From positions 24,628,293 through 24,692,292 of the forward strand of contig NC_056047.1 in NCBI RefSeq assembly GCF_004379255.2: 64,000 bases of DNA, written 5' to 3'. Shown here one piece after another: positions 1 to 11,671 of this stretch. Position 1 is the stretch's first letter; the number at the start of each line of letters is the position of its first letter. A program made the position numbers and the translations under genes. Under the pieces are notes generated by a model. It ran no database searches. It saw only the letters and a program-made list of their open reading frames with translations, and was not told the origin of the DNA. Source of the stretch: Salvia splendens (taxonomy: Eukaryota > Streptophyta > Magnoliopsida > Lamiales > Lamiaceae).

Positions 1-408
1 TCGAGTTCACTAGTTTGGATGACATAATTGTTATAAAATATTTCGGCATGTGCCCATTGAGTACAACAAGTACTCAGCCCTGCATATGTTTTCTCTATGT
101 GCAGGTTGAGCGGGATGTTGCAGCGGATGTTGAGTGAGCTTTAGGAATTCCCGGATGCGTCGTGTCTTTATACATGGGCGTCATCCTATGACTCTCCTTT
201 GATACTTGTATTTCCGCTGCCTTGTTTCGAATCGTTCTTGATAAAGTCTTTCATTTTTCCCCACACTACGTTATGACATTATTTACCTTGAGACATTAAT
301 CTGTTGTTCAACTATTGATAGACCAAAATATTTGTTTTTGAAGTTAATTGGGTTTTCATATTCAACCTCGTCCTTTATTGTTGTCTTTCATTGCGTCCTT
401 CATTCCTT
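1..408 (+). repeat. Gypsy element A, 3' part of its 5' LTR
   Basis: This is the end portion of a long Ty3/gypsy LTR. It matches the same part of the LTRs ending at 10927, 15611, 19285 and 20169, including the hairpin motif gagtacaacaagtactc and the block ending near tttcattgcgtcc. Subfamily variants (tttggatgac, tgcccattgag, ccctatgtgcag) agree with the LTR at 16495-19285 rather than with element B, so both probably belong to one element. The window opens inside the LTR. The sequence stops at about 407 where a truncated copia LTR begins, and its last bases reappear at 16059-16067. Confidence 0.85.
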
Positions 409-1069
409 GAACGCGAATAAAGGAAACTCGAAATACTTGTAATTTCGGATTTGGAAAGGCAGTGCAATATTACTTCTGTAGTGGCTGCTTGTAATATTCC
501 AATATAAGCTTATATTAAATTGTGGGTTCAATTTAATTAGTAAAAAGCTAATTAGGTGAGGCCTGATCCAAATTCTTCCTTAGATCCCTGACTGGGTCCA
601 ATATGTGACTTATATAAATAGGGGAATAAAGGAGACAGAAAACACACATTTTTCCACTTACAAATTTTCGTCCACTCCTTTGAGAGAGAGAAATCGAAAA
701 TTGCCTTCCTCCGTGAGCTGAGTTATGTCTTCGTTATTCAAGTCCTAATACGTTGGTGAGATATGACCACACAAATATCGGCGTATAGTCTGGGACACCA
801 GTCAGAAGATTTGAGGTCTTGTATTGAAGATCTTCATGTGGAGACGGAGCGAGCCATCATCGATTCTTGATTGAATCAACGAGGTAAATTGGCTAATTCC
901 GTAGTAAGCATGTTTTAGGGATTTTATATGCTAAAGCATGTTTTAATTCAAGTTATGAGCATGATACATGTGAAAATTGCGCGAATAGAATTTGTCTAAA
1001 TAATCTGCTAAATAGATCAAATTCATGTGATCGGACATTTAACGCACGCTTCCGCTGCAAGCCCCTTCA
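409..1069 (+). repeat. Copia 1 5' LTR, truncated at its 5' end
   Basis: Nearly identical to the 3' LTR halves at 7924-8148 and 15617-16053. It ends in ccccttca directly before a primer-binding site. Relative to the 3' LTR (start TG at 7119) about 0.8 kb of the 5' end is absent, so this copy lacks most of U3 but keeps the TATA box and R/U5. Confidence 0.85.
611..620 (+). promoter_or_regulatory. TATA box of copia 1 LTR
   Basis: The motif tatataaata lies in the LTR about 450 bp before the PBS and is repeated in the 3' LTR near 8126-8136. It is the likely core promoter of the element. Activity is not shown by sequence. Confidence 0.55.
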
Positions 1070-1071
1070 AT

Positions 1072-1084
1072 TGGTATCAGAGCC
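1072..1084 (+). other. Primer-binding site of copia 1
   Basis: tggtatcagagcc follows the LTR end by two bases. It is complementary to the 3' end of plant initiator tRNA-Met, the usual primer of plant copia elements. Confidence 0.9.
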
Positions 1085-1965
1085 AGTCTTTGGCTCTGAT
1101 TATTTGGATTTAAATTTTGCGAAATTCATGTATGCATGTGTTATTTGATTGCGAAGCATGTTCTTGGTGTTTTTGTTTAATTTTATGCATGATGGACTCA
1201 AGAACTATCGAATCAAAGAACTTGAATTGCTCGAACGCACCACGTGCGATCGAGGTAGGGATGTCGAGACAGTGGGAGCCGGGAGCCGTGATCACGGGGC
1301 GACGCGAAGACGAGTGGGGGCTCGTGCGCGCCGCCGGCCGAGACCACACGCACCAGACGGAACCCGGGTCGAGGTCGACGTGGCTGTGACAGGCGCGGAG
1401 TGGTGGTTCATCCGAGAACCACCGAGACACCGCGAGACACCAGGCCAACCCTAGGCAGAAGGCTTCCCGAGACGAAGCTCCAGTCGTGGCCGAGACGTGT
1501 GCGCTATAAGGCGCGACGTGTGCCAAGACGAGAGGAGAATCCAGGCTCGGGAGGGACGAGACGAGCGATAGCAACTGGCCGAGAGCAGCGCCGCAGTCGT
1601 GCGCGCTGCTGGCCGAGAGTCGCGGGACCCGATGAGCCACGACAACCGAGACGGCCTTAGCGGCTGGCCGAGAATTGAGGCGCCTGTGCGCGTCTCGCTG
1701 GTTGAGAGCTGCCGAGACACCGACGAGCCGGTGGTCTAGCCAGGCGGCCGAGAGCATGTGCGCACTCGTGCGCTGCTGGCCGAGATGCTTCATGCGTCGT
1801 GATCCGATGATGAACTCGTCGGATTTTCATCGTTCTTCGTTCGTGCGAACCTCGTGCGATGAGATAACGATGAAGGATTATTTTAATGATTATTTGATTA
1901 TTTTATTAAAAGATATCATTAAAATATTATTATTTAATGGAAATAAAATCTTTTTGGAAGATTTG

Positions 1966-2186
1966 TCTAGATTTTAGGAATATTTTTATTATTATCTATA
2001 TCTGTGGAAATAAATAATATTATTTTATTCCTAGATGATATAGATGAGAATAATTTAATAGTTTCCTAATATTTATCTAGATTTAAGGAATATTTTTATT
2101 ATTATCTATATCTATGGAAATAAATAATGATTATTTTATTCCTAGATGATATGGATGAGAATAATTTAATAGTTTCCTAAAATTTA
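1966..2186 (+). repeat. 110-bp tandem duplication in copia 1 leader
   Basis: Two near-identical units start around 1966 and 2077 (the shared word ggaatatttttatt is at 1977 and 2087). They differ by a few substitutions and a two-base indel. Confidence 0.85.
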
Positions 2187-2580
2187 TATATCTAAGATCC
2201 TAATAAGGATAGATATGTATAAATACATTAAATAATAAAATATCTCTTCCTAATCTTGAACAAGGAAATAATTTGAATTTAGTTTTCATGTCTTATTAAG
2301 TATTAAATAATTTGTTGATTTTAGATATACCTTATAGTAGACATGAATAATAATAAAATTCTAGATCAACAATTTCCTACAAGAACATAACAATATTAAT
2401 CTAAAGATTTAATTATCCAGTAGATTAAATACCAACAGAATTTAATTAAGCCTTAAACTGCCTCAAGGCTAAGGATAATTAAAGTAAAACCATAACTCAA
2501 AATATCTAAGCTATAATTACGAACTCAACGTTTGTATATGGTCTCCATCAATTGGTCTGCAATTTATGAAGCCTTTTTCT

Positions 2581-2732
2581 AATATTATCGCCATCTGCTC
2601 TGTGGGGACAATAATCCTAAGAAAATAGCAAGTTCATGAGGGCAGATTTCTCAAATATAAATAGTATGAACTAGAATGTAGTTTCCAATATTATCGCCAC
2701 CTGCTCTGTGGGGACAATAATCCTAAGAAACT
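2581..2732 (+). repeat. Dispersed direct repeat of about 45 bp in copia 1 leader
   Basis: Near-identical blocks at 2581-2624 and 2687-2732 are separated by about 60 bp. Both contain ctgctctgtggggacaataa. Possible roles are leader RNA structure or simple duplication; the sequence does not decide. Confidence 0.8.
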
Positions 2733-3088
2733 GCGAGATTTAGAAGTTCACACAGTATTTATGAGATAGCTTGATCTTGTTAGCAGCACATGAGCATTGT
2801 TATGGGAGTGTGTTGTAGAAATGAGACTCTGTAATGATAAAGAGATGGTCTTGCTTAGGCAACATTCGGCGGCCATGCCACTCTGTGGTCTCTGGACTAT
2901 TCGTCGGTGTTGTGACCAGTAAAATTGTAAGATTTTAATGCGTATTAACTTCCTCTGGAGGGTACAAAATTTTAATATTACAGTTGTAAGATTTTGAAAA
3001 GTTTTATGGTTAATCTAGTCAAACTTCTTACATAAGTTTATGACAATAGTAAAATACTCTGTTTTGCAGTGCAAATCAAATCGTCAAT

Positions 3089-6000
3089 ATGTCGTTTAAT
3101 CCTCTTTCGGCAATTCTCAAAGATAATAAACTCGAGGGCCAAAATTACATAGAATGGAAACAAAATTTGGACATCGTTCTCACAGCAGATGAGAACATCT
3201 TTGTGCTGACCACCCCGCGACCTCCAGTGCCGCCGGCTAACGCTGCTGCAGGAGTCAGAGATGCACACAGACGGTGGCATAAGGCGAATGAGATGGCTAA
3301 GTGCTACATGTTGGCTTCTATGTCTTCGGTACTCAAGCATCAACATTCAGCCATGGAAACAGCAGCCGAGATTATGCAGAATCTCAAAAATCTTTTTGGT
3401 ACTCAGAATCGAACGGCTAAATCTCAAGCCTTTCGGAGTATCATGTCGAAGACAATGAAGGAAGGCTCATCTGTGAGGGATCACGTCCTCGAGATGATGG
3501 GCCACCTCAACCAAATTAAGGTCTTGGGAGGGACCATCGATCCCGAGTCCCAGGTGACTATCATCCTTCAAAGTCTTCCCCCTAGCTTCCAACAGTTCAA
3601 GCTCAACTTCGAGATGAACAAAATGAATTACACCTTGGTAGAGCTGTTGACTGAACATCAGTCGGCAGAGGACCTTATGGTCCAGGCTAAGGCAGCCATG
3701 ATGATTTCGGCGCCTCGTTCCTCTGGCTTAAAGCCTAGCAAAGGAAAAAGGAAGGCACCGAACTCAGGATCGGCCAAGATAGCTAAGGGAAAGAAGAAGA
3801 AAAGGGCTAACAAGAAGCCAACGGGGAAGTGTTTCAAGTGTGGAGAGAAGGGGCATTGGAAGCCAGACTGTCCTAAACGGGGCAAGGCTACAGGTATGCA
3901 CCAAGCTCTAGTAGCCGAGTCTTGTTTGACTTCGACATCAATCTGCACTTGGGTTATTGACACAGGAGCCACTGATCATATTTGTTTTGATCCTGACTTA
4001 ATGCAGGTGACAAGACGGCTACATGATCGCGAGATCGAAGTCCAGCCGGGCGACGTTACCAAAGTGGCAGCCGTTGCAGTGGGAGACATTTATTTGCGTT
4101 TTAGTAGTGATAAATTTTTGATTTTGAAGAATGTTTTGTTGATACCTTCTTTTAGAAGAAATTTAATTTCAGTTTCTAAATTGGTTTATGATGGATATTC
4201 GATTTCTTTTAATGACAACTGCGTTATTAAGAAAGATGGTTCTTATATATGTCGTGGTATCATGGAAAACAATCTGTACACAATCACTTCTACACAGTTT
4301 AATAATCGCAAATCAGAACTGAATACAACATCGAAAATTTCAAAGAAACGAAAGGAACCTTCAAGTTCAATGAACGAAACGTACTTGTGGCACCTTAGAC
4401 TTGGTCATGCCAATGAAAGGAGGATCCATTCTCTTGTTCAACAAGATCTTATCAAAGGTCTAGAGGAGGAACCTTTTCATAAGTGTGAGTCATGCTTAGA
4501 AGGCAAGATGACCAAGAGGCCTTTTAAGGCTAAGGGCAATAGGGCCAAGGAAGTACTTGAGCTAGTTCATTCTGATGTATGTGGACCAATGTCTACTGAG
4601 GCAAGAGGTGGTTTTCGATACTTCATCACATTTATTGATGACTTCTCGAAAATTGGATATGTCTATTTGATGCGTCACAAGTCAGAATCTTTTGACAAGT
4701 TTAAAGACTTTAAGACTCTTGTGGAGAAGTATCATGGAAAGAATATCAAATGCCTACGATCTGATCGTGGAGGCGAATACCTCAGTGCCGAATTTTTGGA
4801 CTACTTATCGGAGTCGGGAATTGAATCCCAACTGACTGCGCCGTGCACGCCCCAGCAGAACGGCGTGGCTGAAAGAAGGAATAGGACCTTGTTAAACATG
4901 GTCCGTTCGATGATGAGTTTTGCACGGTTACCTATTTCGTTTTGGGGACATGCCTTGCTTTCTGCAAGTCACATTTTAGACAATTTACCATCAAAATCCG
5001 TACCTAAAATTCCATATGAGTTGTGGACTGGGCGTAAGCCCAATCTAGCACATCTCAAGGTTTGGGGTTGCCCGACTCATGTATTGGAAAATGATCCAAC
5101 TAAGCTAGGATCAAGGACGGAGGTATGTTTGTTTATAGGGTACCCTAGAGGGACGAAAGACTATGAATTCTTTAGCCTCCGAGACAAGAAAGTCATTGTG
5201 AGTACTCACGCGACATTCTTAGAGGAAGACTTTGTAATGAATCATAAACCCAACAGTGAAGTGGCTCTTGATGAGCTAACTTCTGTCACAAGTTCCATTA
5301 ACCAAGAACAAGTACCAAGTGTACAAATAATTCCCGAAACTTCAACTTCTACGCAAAATATTGTAGTGTCGCGCCGCAGTGGGAGGGTCTCGCAAGAGCC
5401 CGACAGATACATTGGTTTGGGAGAATCTGTGGATCACTCCTCGGACAGCAATGTATTAGATCCCTGGAACTTTGCGGAGGCGCATGCAGATGTCGATCAT
5501 TGTGAATGGGTGAAAGCATTGGATTCAGAACTACAATCTATGATAGACAAAGACGTCTACGATTTGTCCGTCCTACCCGAAGGCTGTACTGCCATTGGGA
5601 GCAAGTGGATATATAAACGTAAATGTGGACCCGATGGACGAGTTAAAGTCTTCAAAGCAAGACTAGTGGCCAAGGGGTATACCCAAAAGGAAGACATCGA
5701 TTATGATGAGACCTTCTCCCCAGTGGTCATGCTCAAATCGATCCGGATACTGTTGTCTATTGCAGCTTATATGGATTGGGATGTATGGCAGATGGACGTT
5801 AAGACTGCGTTTCTAAACGGCAGTCTTGAGGAGACCATCTACATGGAACAACCCGAAGGATATGCCATAAAGAGCAAAGAACACATGGTTTGGAAGCTTA
5901 AGAAGGCCATTTATGGCCTCAAGCAAGCATCTAGATCGTGGAACCAATGTTTCGATCAAACTGTTAGCAAGTTTGGATTCAAAAAGTGCCCAAAAAAAAC

Positions 6001-7047
6001 GGCGTGTATAAGAAAGTTAATAATGGGAATGTAGTGTTCTTAGTTTTATATGTAGATGACATTCTTCTAATTGGAAACAATAAAAAGATGTTGTCATCAG
6101 TTCTAACATGGTTATCAAACCAGTTCGAGATGAAGGATATGGGAGATGCGGGACACATCCTCGGGATCAAGGTTCTTCGGAATCGAGAGAAGAAGATGTT
6201 GTGCTTATCTCAAGAATCTTACGTCGAAACAGTACTTAGTCGTTTTAGCATGCAGGATGCCAAAAAAGGTTTCTTACCTTTTAGACATGGCATCCATTTA
6301 TCTCAAGAGATGTGCCCTAAAACGCCGTCTGAGATACAGGAAATGAGAAGGATTCCATATACTTCGGCAGTTGGAAGTCTCATGTATGCTATGATTTGTA
6401 CTAGGCCTGATATTTGCTTTGCTATTGGCATGGTGGCAAGATATCAGTCGAATCCGGGCCAAGGACATTGGACTGCCGTAAAGAACATACTCAAGTACCT
6501 TAAACGGACTAAGGACTATGCTCTAGTTTACAATGCAGCCGAGCTCTGTCCTTTGGGATATACTAATTCAGACTTTCAAGCTGACCAGGACTCGAGAAAA
6601 TCTACTTCAGGATATGTGTTCACCTTAGGAGGTGGAGCCGTAATTTGGAAGAGTGTGAAGCAGAAATGCATCGCGGACTCGACCATGGAAGCCGAGTATG
6701 TGGCCGCTTCGGAGGCTGCAAAAGAGGCTGTAAGGTTCAAGAACTCCGTTATGGACTTAGGTGTGGTTTCGAATCTGCCCAAGAGCATCACCATTTATTG
6801 TGACAATTCTGGTGGTGTGGCAAACTCGAAAGAACCAAGAGCTCACAAAGCGAGCAAACACATAGATCGGAAGTATCATATCATTAGAGATATAGTGCAG
6901 AGAGGAGACATAAAAGTGGTCAAGATTGCGTCAGAGAACAACCTGGCAGATCCTTTTACAAAGGCTTTGGCGGTGAAACCGTTCGACTGCCACGTTGAAA
7001 GGATGGGAGTTCGACTCATTCAAGACCTCAACTCGCTTTCAGTATAA
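3089..7047 (+). pseudogene. Ty1/copia gag-pol polyprotein, one frameshift
   Basis: Encodes the full copia order. The gag domain comes first, with a CCHC zinc knuckle near residue 248 (CFKCGEKGHWKPDC). The protease DTGA follows at 291 and then a GAG-pre-integrase block (LWHLRLGHANERRI). Integrase has D496, D559 and E595, an exact D-35-E spacing. Reverse transcriptase includes QMDVKTAF (D about 903) and YVDD at 6049-6060. RNase H carries DSTMEAEYVAASEAAKEAV and ends with NNLADPFTKAL. The first frame runs 3089-6034 (981 codons). The second (from about 5986) carries YVDD to the end. The switch falls on an eight-A run at about 5992-5999, just before YVDD, so a one-base indel probably inactivated the element. 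All visible catalytic residues are otherwise kept. A programmed frameshift is unlikely at this place in copia. Confidence 0.93.
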
Positions 7048-7103
7048 ATGGAAGAAATTTAGACGTGTGCACTACCATTTTGTATACTCGAAAGCTGTTT
7101 TGA

Positions 7104-7118
7104 GTATAAGTGGGAGAT
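7104..7118 (+). other. Polypurine tract of copia 1
   Basis: aagtgggagat immediately precedes the 3' LTR start (TG at 7119). This position and motif are typical of plant copia elements and prime plus-strand synthesis. Confidence 0.75.
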
Positions 7119-8148
7119 TGTTTGGGTTTTGTATACTAAAAATCACCTTTCGAGTGATTGCATACTGTAAAACTCTAATAGTTATTTTCCAATAAATGCA
7201 AAAGATTATTTTTGTCATAATGTTTTTATGTTTTACATTTAATGGTTGTTTATTGCATATTTAAATGTATAAGCAAACGTAACAAAGTCCAAGTCTTTGT
7301 TTTAGTAGACCGGTTGTGGGCGCCGTCCAATTTAAAGTAACACGGTCAGTTCTAAACAAAGAAAAATAACAATTTCTCAACCTAGATAGGCCTAGACTAC
7401 CTATCGCGAAAGGTTGCAATGTCAGTCCGATTATTTCTAAGCCTTATTGAAATAAGATGACGTTGGTGTGGTATAGCACTGAATGGATCTAACAGCAAGA
7501 CGAGTCTTTATGCTAACTACTGAAAGACGAGGTCTTGATAATTAATTTCTTAATCAATGTACGTTAGCATTGAGCATACGATATTGAGTATCCACTACTT
7601 TGACTTACCAAAGGTGCGGGTTTTTCGTAACCCAACGATCCAGGTATATTGGGTAGTGGTGATCATTATCTAGAGGTGCTAGGATTGCTATTATGTTGAA
7701 ACGTGCGCGAGGAGAGTCTCGTTTGATGACATCCACAAAAGGAGCTCGAAACAAGGTTTTATTATTCGGAACCTAGCTAGTTGGAGTTTAATTACTCTAT
7801 GAATAATAAATAAGAGTTTCTTGCTAAGTCCACTCTTGAAGAATAAAATAAGTTAATTAATTAAGTCCATAGCAGACAATAATTAATTAATGGATGTTTC
7901 TATCTTAAGCACGAGAAATAAATTGAACGCGAATAAAGGAAACCCGGAATACTTGTAATTTCGGATTTGGAAAGGCAGTGCAATATTACTTCTGTAGTGG
8001 CTGCTTGTAATATTCCAATATAAGCTTATATTAAATTGTGGGTTCAATTTAATTAGTAAAAAGCTAATTGGGTGAGGCCTGATCCAAATTCTTCCTTAGA
8101 TCCCTGACTGGGCCCAATATGTGACTTATATAAATAGGAGAATAAAGG
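7119..8148 (+). repeat. Copia 1 3' LTR, left part (up to gypsy B insertion)
   Basis: Starts tgtttgggttttgtatac after the polypurine tract. From 7924 on it matches the 5' LTR. It is cut at 8148 by gypsy element B. The last bases, aaagg (8144-8148), are the left target duplication. Confidence 0.88.
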
Positions 8149-8738
8149 TGTAGCACCCCGGAAATTTTGACTTTTTTTAATTGTTATTATTATTTTATTT
8201 GATGGCTTATTTTCGTTTTATTAATGTGGATGTTGATTTGGAAATGCATATTTGAGAATTGATTTCTATGTGGTTGTGTTAACGATGTGAAATTAATGGT
8301 TGAGAGTTATGTTGAATAATATGATATGTTTTCCAATGGGGGGGGATTTAATTAAGTGGGATCATGCATATATTTCTAACCATATTATTTGGAATTTTTG
8401 GCCCTCCTATCCATTGGAAATAATACTTTCTTTCTTGGAATTAATTAATTACTTTGGGATATTTATCCAAATTAAATCTAAACCAAATTATCCCTATGCT
8501 ATTCTACATAATTTTTGCCCATATGCCTTTCAATTACTTGTGGGATTAATTTATTTATTACCTATTTTGTGGGAGTCTTTTCCTACAAGAAATTACCAAT
8601 TTAAATCCTATTCCTATTTAATTGAGGATTTAAATTTTTTTTAAACTACTCCCCTAGTACACGTCCCTTTTCCCTATTTTTACTCCACAATTTTTTTATT
8701 TTATTTTTGTTTATTTAAGTGGGGAATTAATCCTAGAA

Positions 8739-8746
8739 TATAAAAA
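8739..8746 (+). promoter_or_regulatory. TATA box with telo-box-like element, gypsy B LTR
   Basis: tataaaaa is followed about 15 bp later by aaaccctag. The same pair occurs in the other LTRs of this family (13419-13426, 17080-17087) and, more loosely, in the Tekay LTRs. Telo-boxes (AAACCCTA) are known cis elements in plant promoters; a role here is inference. Confidence 0.5.
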
Positions 8747-10015
8747 GGGAGAAACCCAAACCCTAGCCCCATTATTTCAATGCCTTTTTCTCTCCCTCTT
8801 CTCCCTCCCACACGCCTTTTTCCCTCTTCCCCACCAATCCTTCACAAATTATTCAATCTTGCTTCGTTTTGGAGTTGGAAACTCAATAATCGTTGAAGAA
8901 TCGAGCCATTCGTTGCCACTACCGATTGTTTTTCAAGAGAATGGTATACTTTGATTCATCTTTCTCCTTCTTTCCATTAAATCCTTGTTCTTGATTCGCT
9001 CATGCATATAGTGAGTGTAGAAGATCTAAGAATTAATCGGGTGGGATTGATGGTTACATGAGAAAATATATGTGTAAGCGTTTATTGATGTGAATGAATG
9101 AACTTGTGGATGATCGTTGGTGAATGATATGTGAACATATGAGAACATGGTTGTGAGATCTTTTTGAAGGATGATTATGTGTTGGAAGCATGAATAAATG
9201 GGTTTAGATGAATGATAGATAAACCCTAATTCGAATTTGTGAAGCATGAAAACTGTGGTGTTCGAACAGTAGATTCCGACGTGTGTTTGACCGACCAAAC
9301 AATCTTATTTTGGCACGAATTTTTAACTGAGTAAAATTTGAGATGTCTTCTGTGTATAAATTTTAGCCTCTTTTGACGAAAGATTAATTTTTAATGAATT
9401 TTTGAAGTTAACTGCGCAGTTCTGTCAGAATTTGTATTCTCGTCCAGTGAGTTTCGTTTTTGATTTTACCGACCTAAAGATGTGAAATTTTAACTGGATG
9501 ATCTTTGATGTGTCTACCGTGTTGTGGTAAAATTTCAGCCCCATCGGAGGTCGGATGGATATTTAATGAATTTTACAAAACGACTGCGCAGTTCTGCCAG
9601 ATTTCTGTCATGTTAAAATAATACCTGTTGTCAAGTTTGAATGAATTACATGATGCATGTGTGATTATGGAACGTATCTTATGGAGGGGTTATGTGTTAT
9701 ACGTTGAGGTATACTATGGGGTGTTTCCTTATGTTGGTGAACGTTTGGGATGTGCAATTTAAGAAAACGATGAAAGGAACGATAGGGCATGCATGTTAAA
9801 TTGTATTGATGGAAGGCTGATTGTGTTGTGGTGTTGACAAGAGTTGTTGTGCGTACGTGAGCATAAGGAACGAGGGTTGCTTTTGACTTGCGTATTGTAT
9901 TGTCTAAGCAAGCGAGGTGGGCTTTCTTTTACTAAACTCTTTTACATTTCAAAAATATGATTGTGGAGCTATAAGGGTGGTTTAAAGTGTTATGTCATGC
10001 CATGGTTGTTTTGAT

Positions 10016-10195
10016 GTTGAGATTGTTGCCTGATGCCTAGTTCGTTTGAGCTTGCTCTGTTAGGCTATAGGGCTATGTTGAGATTGTGCTTGATGCCTAG
10101 TTCGTTTGAGCTTGCTCCGTTAGGCTATAGAGCTATGTTGAGATTGTGCTTGATGCCTAGTTTGTGAGTTCGCTCCATTAGGCTATAGGGCAATG
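10016..10195 (+). repeat. 60-bp block in three tandem copies, gypsy B 5' LTR
   Basis: Units start at 10016, 10077 and 10137 (gttgagattg ... ttaggctatag). The same triplication is at 14702-14881 and 18374-18552. The related LTR parts at 19395-19455 and 51090-51150 hold a single copy. Confidence 0.88.
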
Positions 10196-10930
10196 ATAAA
10201 CGAATTCGGGCCTGAGTAGGGCCGCAAACCCTATCAGGCTGTATACACATGTGGGATCGGGAGCCGTCCTTGCAAGTCGGCCAGTCTCGTGGGCGAATAG
10301 TGTGGCCTCACTTTCGTCGTACTATGGTAAGAGGATGTGAATGATTGATTGATTGATGAGAAAGTAGGGATATTGTTTTGTCTGGCCAGACTATGAAAAT
10401 GTTTTTGTGTTCTCGATGATATTTCTTAACTACATCTAAAACTCGAGTTCACTGGTATGGATAACATAACTGTTATAAAATATTTCGGCATGAGCCCATT
10501 GAGTACAACAAGTACTCAGCCCTCTATTTCTTTTTAAAATTTTGCAGGTTGAGCGGGATGTTGCGATGGATGTTGAGTGAGCTTTAGGAATTCCCGGATG
10601 CGTCGTGTCTTCATACATGAGCGTCATCATCCTATGACTCTCCTTTGATACTTGTTTTTCCGCTGCCTTGTTTCGAATCGTTCTTGATAAAGTCTTTCAT
10701 TTTTCCCCACACTACGTTATGACATTATTTACCTTGAGACATTAATCCGTTGTTTAACTATTCGATAGACCAAAATATTTCTTTTTGAAGTTAATTGGGT
10801 TTTCATATTCAATCTCGCCCTTTATTGTTGTCTTTCATTGCGTCCCCCTTTTCTTCCCCGCTCCTTAGTCCCTCCCCTCGTCACGTTTTCCCCGTCTTCA
10901 CTATCCTTAGTAAGGGCGGTCGTGACAAAG

Positions 10931-10942
10931 TGGTATCAGAGC
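10931..10942 (+). other. Primer-binding site of gypsy B
   Basis: tggtatcagagc lies three bases after the LTR end and is complementary to initiator tRNA-Met. Confidence 0.9.
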
Positions 10943-11671
10943 TTCGTTCTTTCGCTCTGGTCCGAGAGTCTTCTTTCATATTAAGTCTAGAATAGTAAAC
11001 CTTATACTAGAAGTGTCACGAAGGCTCAACATCCAAAGCATCACGCTCAACCAAAGAAAGTGAGGTATGTTTTAAGTTATTAAAAGCATGTGAGATCGAT
11101 GTATGAAATTGATGATGATATGATGATGATGTTTTGGCAAGTGTACGTATGTGAATAAACGTTGTATGAAAATGAGACTGTGATGATATGATTATGTGGA
11201 ATATGAGCATGATTGGCAAGATGATCTAAGCACGTGTTGTATGTGCGAATATGATATTGTTATGGTGTGATTATGTGGGACATGAGCATGATTGGCATGG
11301 TGTCCTAAGTATGTGTTATGTGTGAATATGATAATGTGGTGATACGATTATGTTGGAACATGAGCATGAGTGACACGATGTTGTAAATGTGTGCTATGTG
11401 TGAGAAAGTGTGAAAGTACTACGACATAAGCATGCGAACATAGGAAGCCTTAGGACGGCCCCAAATTTGGTGATGCTTGACGAACCCTAGATCAATCACA
11501 ACGAGATAAAATATATGTTGGAAAACCTTCATCTTCGCGTAAATGGCACGGATAGAACAACCCGCACACAAGGACACTCAATATAGTGTCAGAGTGCGAC
11601 GAATGCAAGGAAGTTATGATTTTGATAACAACGAATACTAACAACGATGCTAACTTGTGTTTTGGACCAGA

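Larger units (their letters stand above)
1085..3088 (+). other. Copia 1 untranslated leader with internal repeats
   Basis: About 2 kb separates the PBS from gag. It contains a GC-rich island (about 1230-1800) with recurring gccgaga words, an AT-rich 110-bp tandem duplication (about 1966-2186), and two copies of a roughly 45-bp block containing tatcgcca and ctgctctgtggggac (2581-2624 and 2687-2732). Open frames here on both strands are short, overlap each other and resemble no family I know, so I treat them as non-coding. Confidence 0.65.
8149..10927 (+). repeat. Gypsy B 5' LTR
   Basis: Starts tgtagcaccccgg and ends ggtcgtgaca. It holds a TATA box (8739-8746), a telo-box-like aaaccctag downstream, a triplicated 60-bp block (10016-10195), a conserved GC-rich block near 10205-10325, and the gagtacaacaagtactc hairpin near 10500. 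No plausible coding region. Confidence 0.92.

Noticed and set aside
1110..1977. Overlapping open frames on both strands in the copia 1 leader, the longest 227 codons (minus).
   Set aside because: They fall in the GC-rich repeat island, where stop codons are rare by composition, are open in several frames at once, and match no family.
8300..8644. Open frame of 76-114 codons found at the same place in three gypsy LTRs (8300-8644, 13092-13322, 16663-16995), hydrophobic in translation.
   Set aside because: It lies in the AT-rich part of the LTR upstream of the TATA box, varies in length between copies through small indels, and its similarity is that of the LTR DNA itself. No sign of protein-level constraint.
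9026..9298. Minus-strand frames repeated in three gypsy LTRs (9026-9298, 13748-13978, 17367-17639).
   Set aside because: Antisense LTR sequence shared because the LTRs are homologous; no start context or domain.
10203..10330. GC-rich conserved LTR block considered as a possible small RNA gene or tRNA-like fold.
   Set aside because: It is conserved because the LTRs are homologous; I could not draw a cloverleaf or find pol III A/B boxes with proper spacing.
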